DNA from: a virus | Reading direction: 5' to 3' (one strand) | IMG/VR virus record: IMGVR_UViG_3300044980_000198 | Coordinates: 1-22,608 of that record | Length of the DNA: 22,608 nt | Shown: one piece after another, positions 12,319 through 20,045 of the stretch | Numbering within the stretch: position 1 is the stretch's first letter | Layout: each line of letters begins with the position of its first letter | Position numbers and translations under genes: made by a program | The notes under the pieces: model-generated | What the model was told of the DNA's origin: nothing | Databases searched by the model: none | What the model saw: the letters and a program-made list of their open reading frames with translations, nothing else

Positions 12319-14050
12319 CCTATCCGGAGCGGAGCGCCTCGAGCGCTACGTCGCCGGCGTTCTCTCCGGAAAGATCCTCGCCTGCAAAGACATCAAGCTC
12401 GCCTGCCGGCGTCATCGCAAGGATCTCAAAAGCAGTAAGCGCAACCTCAAAAAGTTTCCCTGGTACTTTTCTGAAGAGCACTGCAATCGCTTCATCCGGT
12501 TTCACGAGGGATTCCCGCACGTCAAGGATGACTTCCGCGGCCGCGCCCGCGATCACGAGCGGTTCAACCTCGAAGACTGGCAGTGTTTCGTTTATGGATC
12601 CATCTTCGGATGGGTCGACAAGCAGGATGGCTCGCGGCGCTTCAATGAGGCGTATGTAGAAGTCCCGCGAAAAAACGGCAAGACTCCCAATGCCGCGGTC
12701 GTAGGTCTGTTTGGACTCACAGCAGATGGAGAGTATGGCGCCGAGATCTTCGCGGGAGCGAGCTCGCGTGAGCAGGCCGGCGAAGTGGGCAGCATCTTCG
12801 ACACGGCTCGCGCGCTTGCTCTCGCGTCTCCTGAGTTCCGCCAGGCTTACGGCGTATGGGTGAACGCCAATTCGATCGTCGTCGCGTCGAAAAACGCGAG
12901 CTTCAAAAAGGTCAAGGGCAACCCGCAAGACGGTCCGGCGCCGCACATGGTGTTGGCCGACGAGCGGCATGAGTACAAAACCGATCGCATCATCGAGTGG
13001 GCGCGCAACGGCATGGTCTCGCGCCGGCAGCCGCTACTGCTCTCAACCACCACCGCCGGGCACAACACGGCATCGGCCTGCTATCGGGCCAACGTCGAAG
13101 CTCGCGAGATCCTCGCGGGCCGCATCCAGAACGACCGGCAGTTTTGTTTCGTCTCGACCATCGACCGCGGCATGGATTGGAGATCCAAGCGCGCGTTGCG
13201 CATGGCCAATCCCAACTACGGGGTAAGCATCAATCCCAAAAAGATCGAGGGCGATCAGCAGCAGGCTCGACAGTCCGCAGCCAAGCAGGCGGCATTCAAA
13301 ACCAAGAACCTCAACATCTGGGTAAACGCCGGCAAGCCCTGGATGGACATGGATCGCTGGGACGAGTGCCGCGACCGCGAGATGAAGATCGAGCAGTTCG
13401 CGTCCGATCCCTGCATTCTCTCTGTTGACCTGGCATCGCGCAAGGACACGGTATCCACGCCGAGGCTCTTCAAGCGCAGGCTGCCAACTGCCGAAGGCGG
13501 TGAGCTCCAGGATCACTACTACTGCTTTACGCGCGGCTATCTCAACTCCGAGCAGGTGCGGGATGAAAAGAACACGCACTTTGCGGACTGGGTAGAGCGC
13601 GGCATGCTCATTGAGACGCCGGGCAACGTCACCGACTACCTGCAGATCGCCGACGATGTCGCGGCCGACGCGTTGAATCTCGATCTTCGCGAGATGGTGT
13701 TTGATCCGTTCCACGCCGCTCCGTTCGCGCAGATACTTCAGGCGCGCGAAGATTGGCCGCAGGAGATAGAATTCGCCGAGCTCAAGCAGAGCGATATGAA
13801 TATGTCGCCCGCCATGCAGGAGCTCGAAGCCGCGGTTCTCAGCCGGCGCTTTCATCACGATGGCAATGAGTTCCTTGCCTGGCAGATGGGCAATGTGCGG
13901 TGCATCATCAGCCGCAAGGACTACTGGTACCCGGATCGCGAGATCAAGGAACGCAAGATCGACGGTCCGGTCAGCATTATCCTCGGCCTCGCGCGCCTCA
14001 TGGTGCTCGCTGTCGATGAGCCGCAAGGCGCAGGAGTCGTTTGGGCATGA
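12260..14050 (+). CDS. terL: Terminase large subunit (ATPase and nuclease)
   Basis: From ATG 12260 the protein has 596 residues; GTG 12251 is a possible earlier start. The ATPase has the variant Walker A PRKNGKT (about 136-142) typical of HK97-like Terminase_1 enzymes, and Walker B MVLADE (about 230-235), followed by LLLSTTTAGHN as coupling motif. The C-terminal RNase H-like nuclease shows acidic SVDLASRKD near 390-400, VFDPFHAAPF, and RKIDGPVSIILGLARLMV near the end. It pumps DNA into the prohead through the portal and cuts concatemers. Length is normal and all motifs are in place. Its TGA overlaps the start of a small membrane protein gene. Confidence 0.96.
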   Translation: MSTSSSNSPRKSASEPQSTNLSGAERLERYVAGVLSGKILACKDIKLACRRHRKDLKSSKRNLKKFPWYFSEEHCNRFIRFHEGFPHVKDDFRGRARDHERFNLEDWQCFVYGSIFGWVDKQDGSRRFNEAYVEVPRKNGKTPNAAVVGLFGLTADGEYGAEIFAGASSREQAGEVGSIFDTARALALASPEFRQAYGVWVNANSIVVASKNASFKKVKGNPQDGPAPHMVLADERHEYKTDRIIEWARNGMVSRRQPLLLSTTTAGHNTASACYRANVEAREILAGRIQNDRQFCFVSTIDRGMDWRSKRALRMANPNYGVSINPKKIEGDQQQARQSAAKQAAFKTKNLNIWVNAGKPWMDMDRWDECRDREMKIEQFASDPCILSVDLASRKDTVSTPRLFKRRLPTAEGGELQDHYYCFTRGYLNSEQVRDEKNTHFADWVERGMLIETPGNVTDYLQIADDVAADALNLDLREMVFDPFHAAPFAQILQAREDWPQEIEFAELKQSDMNMSPAMQELEAAVLSRRFHHDGNEFLAWQMGNVRCIISRKDYWYPDREIKERKIDGPVSIILGLARLMVLAVDEPQGAGVVWA

Positions 14051-14256
14051 CGGAAAGCAAAAAGAAGCCTATGCTCTCGCCGGAAGCGACAATCCTGCTC
14101 GCCGCTTTCGCCGGCCTGGCGCTCATCGTTTTCGGCGCGTGGCTCATCTACCATCCGCTTGGGCCAATCGTCGCCGGCGTCATTCTGCTGCTCGGCGCGG
14201 GCCTGGCTCAGTACGACCGCGATCGCAACGCGCGTCTGCGGGGCGATGTTCAATGA
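14047..14256 (+). CDS. Small two-helix membrane protein between terminase and portal (69 aa)
   Basis: ATG 14047 overlaps the terminase stop and ends in an ATGA overlap with the portal gene, so it is embedded in the packaging operon. After a basic start (MTESKKKPMLSPEA) two hydrophobic helices follow, ILLAAFAGLALIVFGAWLIY and PIVAGVILLLGAGLA, then a charged tail (QYDRDRNARLRGDV). Head genes are rarely interrupted by membrane proteins. Its role is unknown: it could tether packaging to the membrane or act against superinfection, both guesses. Confidence 0.65.
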   Translation: MTESKKKPMLSPEATILLAAFAGLALIVFGAWLIYHPLGPIVAGVILLLGAGLAQYDRDRNARLRGDVQ

Positions 14257-15911
14257 GCCTGCTCAGCTCCATCACGCGAGGCGCGCTGGGCATACGCGCC
14301 GACGTAAGCGGAACGCCCGCGCCGTGGGACGACTACTGGTACAACCCGTTGGGCACGGCCTCGGCCAGCGGCATGCGCATCACCGCCGAATCGGCCAAGC
14401 GCGTGGCCACCGTGCTGGCCTGCGTCAACATCATCGGCCGCAATATCGGCATGATGCCTATCAAGATCTACACGGAGGCTCCGGACGGATCAAAGCGCGC
14501 CGTCGACCATCATCCGTTGTATGACGTGCTCTATCAGCGGCCGAATTCGCAGCAGACGGCCTTCGAGTTCAAGCAGATGATGCAGGGGCATCTCGAGCTG
14601 CGCGGCAACGCCTACGCCGAGATCAAAGAAGGGCCGCGCGGCCCGGTCGATCAGCTCATTCCCATGCATCCCGATCGCGTGACCGTCGAGCGGCTCATCC
14701 CTTCCGGCAAGCTGCGTTACGTGTATAATGACCCGCTCACGGCGACCACGCGCAAGCTGATGGAAGGCGAGGTTTTTCACCTTCGCAATTTTTCAGACGA
14801 AGGCGCGGTCGGGCAATCGACCATCGGTATGGCCTGCGATACGTTCGGCCTGGCGCTCGCGCAGCAGGATTACGCCGCGCGGTACATGAAGAACGACGCG
14901 CGGCCGCCGTTGGTGCTCGAGGGCACCGACTCCAAATCGAAGTACAACCAGAAAGAGCTGCGCGAGAGCTGGCAGAAAGATCAGACCGGATCAAACCGCG
15001 GCAAGGTTGCCATCCTTCCGCCCGGTGTTTCGGTCAAGGCAATCGGCGTAACGCCGGCAGACCAGCAGCTGCTCGAGGCGCGCAAATACTCGCGCATTGA
15101 GATCGCGTCCATTTTCCCGGTGCCGCCGCACATGATCGGCGAGACGGAGAAGACGGCGACCTATGCCAGCGTCGAGCAGTTCAACATCTTCTACGTGGTT
15201 CATTGCATTCTGCCGCGCGTTGTTCTGTGGGAGCAGGCCATCCAGCGCGATCTGCTCACCTCCGACAAATACTTCTCTAAATTCTCGCTTGCCGCGTTGC
15301 TCCGCGGCGACACGGCCGCGCGCTATGCGGCGTATCACATCGCCATCGGCGACGGCTGGATGTGCCAGGACGAAGCCCGCGCCTTTGAAGATCTCAATCC
15401 TATTCCCGGCGGCATCGGCCGGCGTTTCTGGCGTCCCGTCAACTGGGCGCCGCTCGACCAGGTCGACGCTCCCGCCGCGCTGCCGGCGCAGACTGCCGAG
15501 ACGGCAAGCGACGATCCCGGATCAGGCCAAGGCGATGGCGACGGCGGCGAAGGCGGCGCTCAGGATTCAGCGGCTCAGGCGGTCCGCTTGCAGCTCAAGG
15601 CTCTCGCCGCCGGCGTCGCCGATCGCTGCGTTCGCAAAGAGGTAGCCGCGCTGCGCAAGATGGTCGATCGCGGCGCTTCAGACTACGACGTCGAAGAGTT
15701 CTACGCCGGCCAGCGCGACTTCGTGCAGCAGGCTTTCAACATCGACGGCGATCGCATGTTGCCGTTGCGGCAGGTCTACTTTGAGCGCGCCGGCCAGGTC
15801 GCCGCGTTCCTGGCCGCCGGCGATAAGGCCGGCGCGTATAACTTCATCGATCTTCTGGCGGTCAAGGAGCAGATGCGCCTGGCCGGCATTGTTACCGGAG
15901 GGGTAGAGTGA
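14253..15911 (+). CDS. Portal protein, HK97 family
   Basis: ATG 14253 overlaps the previous stop; the protein has 552 residues. Family blocks seen: ITAESAKRVATVLACVNIIGRNIGMMPIKIY, DHHPLYDVLYQRPNSQQTAFEF, HLELRGNAYAEI, VFHLRNFSDEGAVGQS, SRIEIASIFPVPPHMIG, and SVEQFNIFYVVHCILPRVVLWEQAIQRDLL. A Ser/Gly/Asp-rich linker (about 418-445) leads to a C-terminal helical domain ending with INKDL-like YNFIDLLAVKEQMRLAGIVTGG. The dodecameric portal is the DNA entry gate at one head vertex. The C-terminal domain of about 110 residues is longer than in the smallest family members. The stop overlaps the protease start (15908). Confidence 0.95.
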   Translation: MSLLSSITRGALGIRADVSGTPAPWDDYWYNPLGTASASGMRITAESAKRVATVLACVNIIGRNIGMMPIKIYTEAPDGSKRAVDHHPLYDVLYQRPNSQQTAFEFKQMMQGHLELRGNAYAEIKEGPRGPVDQLIPMHPDRVTVERLIPSGKLRYVYNDPLTATTRKLMEGEVFHLRNFSDEGAVGQSTIGMACDTFGLALAQQDYAARYMKNDARPPLVLEGTDSKSKYNQKELRESWQKDQTGSNRGKVAILPPGVSVKAIGVTPADQQLLEARKYSRIEIASIFPVPPHMIGETEKTATYASVEQFNIFYVVHCILPRVVLWEQAIQRDLLTSDKYFSKFSLAALLRGDTAARYAAYHIAIGDGWMCQDEARAFEDLNPIPGGIGRRFWRPVNWAPLDQVDAPAALPAQTAETASDDPGSGQGDGDGGEGGAQDSAAQAVRLQLKALAAGVADRCVRKEVAALRKMVDRGASDYDVEEFYAGQRDFVQQAFNIDGDRMLPLRQVYFERAGQVAAFLAAGDKAGAYNFIDLLAVKEQMRLAGIVTGGVE

Positions 15912-17140
15912 AAACTTACGAACATATCCGCCGCGCTCTGGCCGGCAAGCTCTGGTATCTGCACGAACCCAAGCTGAACGAGATGCTTTCGTTCCTCGAG
16001 CTCAAGTTCGCCGGCGGAACGGTCTCGCCTGAAATCGTCGCCGAGATTCGCGAGGCCAATCGTGTGCGGGGAAATCGGGCAATGCAGCTTCTGCCCATCG
16101 TCGCCTACAACGACTATGACGATGAGCCTTCGGCGCCGAAATCGCGCGTCAATACGGTGTCGTCGGCCAAATCCGGCGCGGTTGCCGTTATCCCTGTCTA
16201 TGGCATGATCATGCACCGCGGAAGCATGATGAGTGATATCTCCGGCGGCGGGGGCGCGTCCATTGAAGGTTTGCGGCAGGACCTGCGCGCGGCCGTCAAC
16301 AATCCCAGCGTCAAGGCCATCGTGCTCGACGTGGATTCTCCTGGCGGCGACGTGGATGGCGTCGAGGAGTTCGCGCAGGAGATCTACGAGGCCCGCAAGC
16401 AAAAGAAGATCTCCGCGGTCTCCAATTGCCTTTGCGCTTCCGCCGCTTACTATCTCGCCTCGCAGGCCTCCGACATGGTCGTGAGTCCAAGCTCGCTCAC
16501 TGGATCGATCGGCGTCTACACCGTGCACGCGGATTACTCCAAGAACGATGAGATGAACGGAGTTCGATGCACACTCATCAAGTTCGGCGAAAACAAGGCC
16601 GAGGGAATCGACTTTGAGCCGTTGAGCGACAGCGCCCGCGAGCACATGCAGGAGATGGTAGACGGCTTCGGAGCGATGTTTGAGAAAGCTGTCGCGCGCG
16701 GCCGCGGCGTCAAGCAGGATGACGTGCACAAAAAATTCGGCCAGGGAAGAATCTTCGATGCAAGGCAGGCGGTCAAGCTGGGCATGGCCGATCGCGTCGG
16801 CACGCTCGACGACGTCCTCCAGGGTTATGGCGTTTCGCGCAACCCTTCGGCCGCGGCCTCTGCGGACCATCCGGTGCAGGTCTCCGCGTCAATCGCCAAG
16901 AAATCCGATGTCGGCGAACCCGATGAGGATGAGAACGATCAGGCCGCCGACGATCCCAATGACGACTCGCCCTGCGCATGCGCCTGCCCGGAGTGCAAGG
17001 GCGAAGACTGCAAGGCATGCAGCTGCAAAGACTGTGCCTGCAGCGGCTGCGCCTGCGATATGGCCGCCAGGGCGCGCAATAACATGAAGTCTGCCATGCA
17101 GCGCCGGCGCATCGAGCTCGAACTTGCCGCGGCTGATTAG
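15908..17140 (+). CDS. S49 (SppA/ClpP-fold) head maturation protease with Cys-rich tail
   Basis: This 410-residue protein has S49 blocks: AVIPVYGMIM (about 93-102), AIVLDVDSPGGDVDG (137-151), CLCASAAYYLASQASDMVV with candidate nucleophile Ser178, SLTGSIGVYTVHADY (196-210), and FGENKAEGIDFEPLSD with candidate base Lys230. The 52-residue Ser-Lys distance agrees with single-domain SppA enzymes. Between portal and capsid, such a protease trims the capsid N-terminus and scaffold before DNA filling. The C-terminal 75 residues are odd: an acidic linker (PDEDENDQAADDPNDD), then eleven Cys in 28 residues (356-383), metallothionein-like, then a basic helix. The protease part appears intact. Confidence 0.9.
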   Translation: MKTYEHIRRALAGKLWYLHEPKLNEMLSFLELKFAGGTVSPEIVAEIREANRVRGNRAMQLLPIVAYNDYDDEPSAPKSRVNTVSSAKSGAVAVIPVYGMIMHRGSMMSDISGGGGASIEGLRQDLRAAVNNPSVKAIVLDVDSPGGDVDGVEEFAQEIYEARKQKKISAVSNCLCASAAYYLASQASDMVVSPSSLTGSIGVYTVHADYSKNDEMNGVRCTLIKFGENKAEGIDFEPLSDSAREHMQEMVDGFGAMFEKAVARGRGVKQDDVHKKFGQGRIFDARQAVKLGMADRVGTLDDVLQGYGVSRNPSAAASADHPVQVSASIAKKSDVGEPDEDENDQAADDPNDDSPCACACPECKGEDCKACSCKDCACSGCACDMAARARNNMKSAMQRRRIELELAAAD

Positions 17141-17156
17141 AGATTCACCGGGAACG

Positions 17157-17174
17157 ATGGCTGGCGTCAGCCAT
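17157..17174. other. Short perfect hairpin between protease and zinc-ribbon gene
   Basis: ATGGCTG, loop GCGT, CAGCCAT. There is no T-run after it, so it is more likely an RNA processing or stability element, or chance, than a terminator. Confidence 0.4.
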
Positions 17175-17191
17175 ATCAACCGAGGCTCACC

Positions 17192-17335
17192 ATGCAAAAA
17201 CAACCATATCCTCCGATGCCGCGCCCTGTTCCGCCCGCGCCGAGATGCTCGCAGTGCGGTCGAATCAAGACCGGCGATCACCGCTGCGAGATTTTGGCCG
17301 AAAAGGGGCTGGATAAGCGCCCTGACGGGATGTAG
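17192..17335 (+). CDS. Small zinc-ribbon-like protein (47 aa)
   Basis: ATG 17192 has GAGG 8-9 bp upstream and runs to TAG 17335. A Pro-rich start (QKQPYPPMPRPVPPAPR) is followed by CSQCGRIKTGDHRCEIL: a CxxC pair plus a later His-x-Cys could form a half zinc ribbon. It lies between the head protease and the capsid gene, ahead of a strong terminator, so it is the last gene of the terminase-portal-protease transcript. No family recognised. The size, binding site and Cys pattern make it plausible. Confidence 0.5.
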   Translation: MQKQPYPPMPRPVPPAPRCSQCGRIKTGDHRCEILAEKGLDKRPDGM

Positions 17336-17380
17336 GGAGTTAAGCGCGGGCGAAGCACGGAGAAAATTTCAAAACGCTGA

Positions 17381-17411
17381 AAGGCCTGGCCGAAGCCGGG
17401 CCTTTTCTTTT
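17381..17411 (+). terminator. Rho-independent terminator upstream of the capsid gene
   Basis: AAGGCCTGGC (17381-17390), loop CGAA, GCCGGGCCTT (17395-17404): a ten-pair stem with one G-T pair, followed by TTCTTTT. This is a textbook intrinsic terminator. Confidence 0.88.
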
Positions 17412-17477
17412 GGAGCCAAGGCTCTGCAACTCGCGCTACCCGATGCCCGATGGCGATCGGCGTGGTGTCCCATTCGG

Positions 17478-17512
17478 TCTCTGATCTCCGATCTCTGACC
17501 ATTGACCCCTGT
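17478..17512 (-). repeat. Dispersed heptamer repeat, copy F (reverse, degenerate)
   Basis: On the minus strand: CAGGGGT, CAATGGT, CAGAGAT, CGGAGAT, CAGAGAC. It occupies the space between the terminator and the capsid ribosome binding site, where a capsid promoter would be expected. Confidence 0.7.
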
Positions 17513-17533
17513 TTTCCATGAAGGAGAAAACAA

Positions 17534-18844
17534 ATGGACATCAAGAAGCTCAAGCAGCGCAAGGCTGACCTGATCGCTCAGGCCAAAGCCATCTTCAGCG
17601 TTGCCGATACCGCGGGCCGCGATCTCACCGCCGAGGAGCGCGTTCAATACGACGCGATCATGGATCCCAAGACGGGCTCCGTGGCATCTCTCGCGGGAGA
17701 TATCGCGCGCGCCGAAGCCCTGCTCGAAACGGAGCGCAACTCGCCCAGCGGCATCGCCGTCGTGGCGGACAACGCAACCAAGAAGCCCTTTGCCAGCCTG
17801 GGCGATCAGCTCGGCGCTCTTGCCAAATCCACACTGGCGGTGCAGAGCGGCCGCGCTCACCTCGCCGATCCGCGCGTCATGGCGGCGTTGGGCGCATCGG
17901 AAACCGTGCCTTCCGACGGCGGCATGCTGGTCGAGCCTGAATTCTCCGGCAAGGTGCTCGAGAAGATCTACTCGACGGGCGAGATCGCCAGGCGCATCGA
18001 GCCGCTCAAGATGACGTCGGCCAAGCTTTATATTCCGTCCGTCGATGAGCAGTCGCGGCAGGATGGACAGCGCTGGGGCGGCATACTGAGCTACTGGCTG
18101 GCTGAAGCGCAGAGCTACGCCGGCGTCAAGCCCAAGTTCAACCAGGTGCAGCTGGTCGCCAACAAGCTCACCTGCCTCATGTATGCCACCGACGAGCTGC
18201 TCGAAGACACAACCATGCTCGAGAGCTACGCCGGGCGCGTGGTGCCCGACGAGCTCGCGTTCAAACGCGATCTCGCCATTCTCTCCGGCAGCGGAGCCGG
18301 CCAGCCGCTGGGCATCTGGAACTCGCCTGCGACAATCCAGCAGGCCATTGTCAGCGCGGAGACTTCCATCTCTACCGCCGACATTCTCAACATGTACTCG
18401 CGTCTATTCGCTCCGTGCCGCAAAGACGCATTCTGGGCCATCCATCAGGCGCTTGAACCCAAGCTGATCCCTCTCACCATCGGCTCCCCGTCGCTGGCGC
18501 AGATCCTGCTTTACCAGCCGCCGGGCGGCCCTATGGGCAACAAATACGGAAGCATGCTGGGATTGCCCGTCGTTCCTATCGAGCAGGCCTCGGCGCCTGG
18601 AGTGGTCGGCGACATCACGCTGATTTCTCCCGACGGCTACATCCTTGCCGATCGCAACGAGGTCAAGGCTGACACCTCCATCCACGTCGCCTTCCTCACC
18701 GGCGAAGTGGCCTTCCGCTGGCAGATCCGGTTCGACGGCCAGCCGTGGTGGAAGCAGCCGCTGCAGCCTTACTACCCGGCCGGCGGAACTGCGCCGCCGA
18801 CTCAGGCTGCCTTCGTCACGCTGGGCGCGCGTTCCGGCGACTAA
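17534..18844 (+). CDS. Major capsid protein, HK97 fold
   Basis: ATG 17534 has AAGGAG at 17521-17526, the best ribosome site of the module. The N-terminal 70 residues are helical and charged (KKLKQRKADLIAQAKAIF, then AGDIARAEALLETER), a delta-domain scaffold usually removed by the maturation protease. The shell domain follows: SDGGMLVEPEFSGKVLEKIY, LYIPSVDEQSRQDGQRWGG, WLAEAQSYAGVKPKFNQVQL, LTCLMYATDELLEDT, AFKRDLAILSGSGAGQPLGIWN, ALEPKLIPLTIG, GSMLGLPVVPIEQA, and ITLISPDGYILADR. The 436 residues suit the family. It is the main head shell protein. It is flanked by a terminator and a hairpin, so its mRNA may be separate. Confidence 0.95.
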   Translation: MDIKKLKQRKADLIAQAKAIFSVADTAGRDLTAEERVQYDAIMDPKTGSVASLAGDIARAEALLETERNSPSGIAVVADNATKKPFASLGDQLGALAKSTLAVQSGRAHLADPRVMAALGASETVPSDGGMLVEPEFSGKVLEKIYSTGEIARRIEPLKMTSAKLYIPSVDEQSRQDGQRWGGILSYWLAEAQSYAGVKPKFNQVQLVANKLTCLMYATDELLEDTTMLESYAGRVVPDELAFKRDLAILSGSGAGQPLGIWNSPATIQQAIVSAETSISTADILNMYSRLFAPCRKDAFWAIHQALEPKLIPLTIGSPSLAQILLYQPPGGPMGNKYGSMLGLPVVPIEQASAPGVVGDITLISPDGYILADRNEVKADTSIHVAFLTGEVAFRWQIRFDGQPWWKQPLQPYYPAGGTAPPTQAAFVTLGARSGD

Positions 18845-18860
18845 TCTCAATCGGTCAGTG

Positions 18861-18889
18861 AGGCTGGAGGGCCAGGTGCTCTCCGGCCT
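18861..18889 (+). terminator. Strong hairpin after the capsid gene
   Basis: AGGCTGGAGGG pairs with CTCTCCGGCCT (eleven pairs, two of them G-T) around loop CCAGGTG. No U-run follows, so partial termination or 3'-end stabilisation of capsid mRNA is likelier than full stop. Degenerate reverse heptamer units (copy G, 18886-18908) follow directly. Confidence 0.55.
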
Positions 18890-18932
18890 CTGAAGCCTGA
18901 TCTCTGACAACCGTTCTTCGGAGGAAACTCTC

Positions 18933-19457
18933 ATGTCGGCAAAAGCTTTTTGGGTCTCGCAGGATGGGCATCTGTGCGCCGTCATCCAGCCTGCGAGCTA
19001 CAGCGCTGCCATCGCCGGCAAGCGCTTCAGCATGGCTGAGTGGGCTCACGTCTCGATTCTGCTCGCTCTGGGCGCTTCGGGCGGTCCCATCGGCGCCATC
19101 ACCGTCAATGTCTACAACGCCGAAACCGGCGGCTCAGGAGTGGCCATCGGTTATCGCCTCATCAAGTACGAGCAGGGCTCCGCGCCGTTCGACGTGCAGA
19201 CCAATAACGCCGCGAACAACAACACGGCCGTCTTCAATGTGGCTTCCACTGGCTACACCCCGGGCAGCAGCATCGCGGATTCGATGTACATCATCGAGCT
19301 CGATGCCGCCGATCTGCTGGCAGCAAACAATGGAACGTATGTCGAAGTCGATATCGCTGTAGGATCGCTCGGAACCACCGCGCAGCTGCTGGCCGGCCTG
19401 GCAGTGCTTAGCTCCGGCCGCATCACCGGCGATCAAACCGCTTCAGTGCAGGTGTAA
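18933..19457 (+). CDS. Probable head decoration or minor capsid protein (174 aa)
   Basis: ATG 18933 has GGAGG 8-9 bp upstream. The protein is uncharged, Ala/Gly/Ser/Thr/Asn-rich and beta-like throughout (VSILLALGASGGPIGAITVNVYNAETGG, FDVQTNNAANNNTAVFNVAST, YVEVDIAVGSLGTTAQLLAG), with a MSAKAFWVSQDGHLCAVIQP start. No helical or catalytic features. Its place right after the capsid gene, with its own strong ribosome site, and its lack of charge are typical of abundant virion surface proteins. I recognise no named family, so the decoration role is inferred from position and composition. Confidence 0.6.
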   Translation: MSAKAFWVSQDGHLCAVIQPASYSAAIAGKRFSMAEWAHVSILLALGASGGPIGAITVNVYNAETGGSGVAIGYRLIKYEQGSAPFDVQTNNAANNNTAVFNVASTGYTPGSSIADSMYIIELDAADLLAANNGTYVEVDIAVGSLGTTAQLLAGLAVLSSGRITGDQTASVQV

Positions 19458-19480
19458 ACACGCCTATATCTGCACTGTTG

Positions 19481-19527
19481 GAGAAGGGCCGGTTCCGCGG
19501 GCTGCGGCTCGGCCCTTCTCGCTTTTC
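19481..19527 (+). terminator. Rho-independent terminator after the decoration gene
   Basis: GAGAAGGGCCG (19481-19491) pairs perfectly over eleven bases with CGGCCCTTCTC (19510-19520). The loop contains a small inner stem CCGC/GCGG. GCTTTTC follows. Very likely a true terminator, lying 24 bp past the stop codon. Confidence 0.85.
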
Positions 19528-19539
19528 TGGAGTTTTGCC

Positions 19540-19794
19540 ATGTTCGTGAGAATGCTGGATGGACCGTTTGCGGGAGAGATCAAGGATCTCCGCAACGATG
19601 TCGCGCTCGAGTTTATGGCGCAGAAGCGCGCCGAAAATCCGTTCAAGGATCCAGCGCCTGCGGTTGTCGCCGCCCACGTGGATATTTCTTCGCCCGTTGA
19701 GGTCCACGCGACAGATCTGCCCGTCGGTCTGGGCGGTTTCGCCGCGGCAGTATCTTCGCCCAAGCATCGTGCGCATGCAAAGGCTCGCCGATGA
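19540..19794 (+). CDS. Hypothetical small head-region protein (84 aa)
   Basis: ATG 19540 has TGGAG about 8 bp upstream, right after the terminator. It starts MFVRMLDGPFAGEIKDLRNDVALEFMAQKRAENPFKD. Short proteins with such a start (a few hydrophobic residues, GpFaG, acidic helix) often sit between capsid and connector genes in HK97-type phages, without known function. The C-terminal half is Ala/Pro-rich and ends basic (SSPKHRAHAKARR). The ATGA at its end starts the next gene. Confidence 0.6.
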   Translation: MFVRMLDGPFAGEIKDLRNDVALEFMAQKRAENPFKDPAPAVVAAHVDISSPVEVHATDLPVGLGGFAAAVSSPKHRAHAKARR

Positions 19795-20045
19795 CGCGGG
19801 AAGAATTCGACGGGCTCACAAATGGCGATTGCGTCAAGCGAGCGGAGACCGGCGAGGTGTTTTACATCAACCAGGTGCGCTGCGAAGGCATGTACGTCGT
19901 CGTTCCCGCGGATCCTGTTTTGCTTGAGCCTTTGCGGGAAATAAAGAAGCTCTCCATGCTCGTTTTCGAAGAGGGCCTTGAGAAGGCGCAACGAAAAGAC
20001 GAGCGTCACGGCAAGCGCGGCGTATCGCATCCGTTGGTGGGGTAG
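19791..20045 (+). CDS. Hypothetical small protein (84 aa)
   Basis: ATG 19791 overlaps the previous stop and the stop abuts the connector start at 20046. The protein looks like one compact alpha/beta unit: MTREEFDGLTNGDCVKRAETGEVFYINQV, YVVVPADPVLLEPLREIKKL, and a charged tail KAQRKDERHGKRG. No motif recognised. Close packing with the neighbours supports that it is expressed with the connector genes. Confidence 0.58.
   Translation: MTREEFDGLTNGDCVKRAETGEVFYINQVRCEGMYVVVPADPVLLEPLREIKKLSMLVFEEGLEKAQRKDERHGKRGVSHPLVG

Noticed and set aside
15776-16870. Long open frame on the minus strand opposite the head protease
   Set aside because: Same cause; the + strand has a complete S49 active site and operon overlaps.
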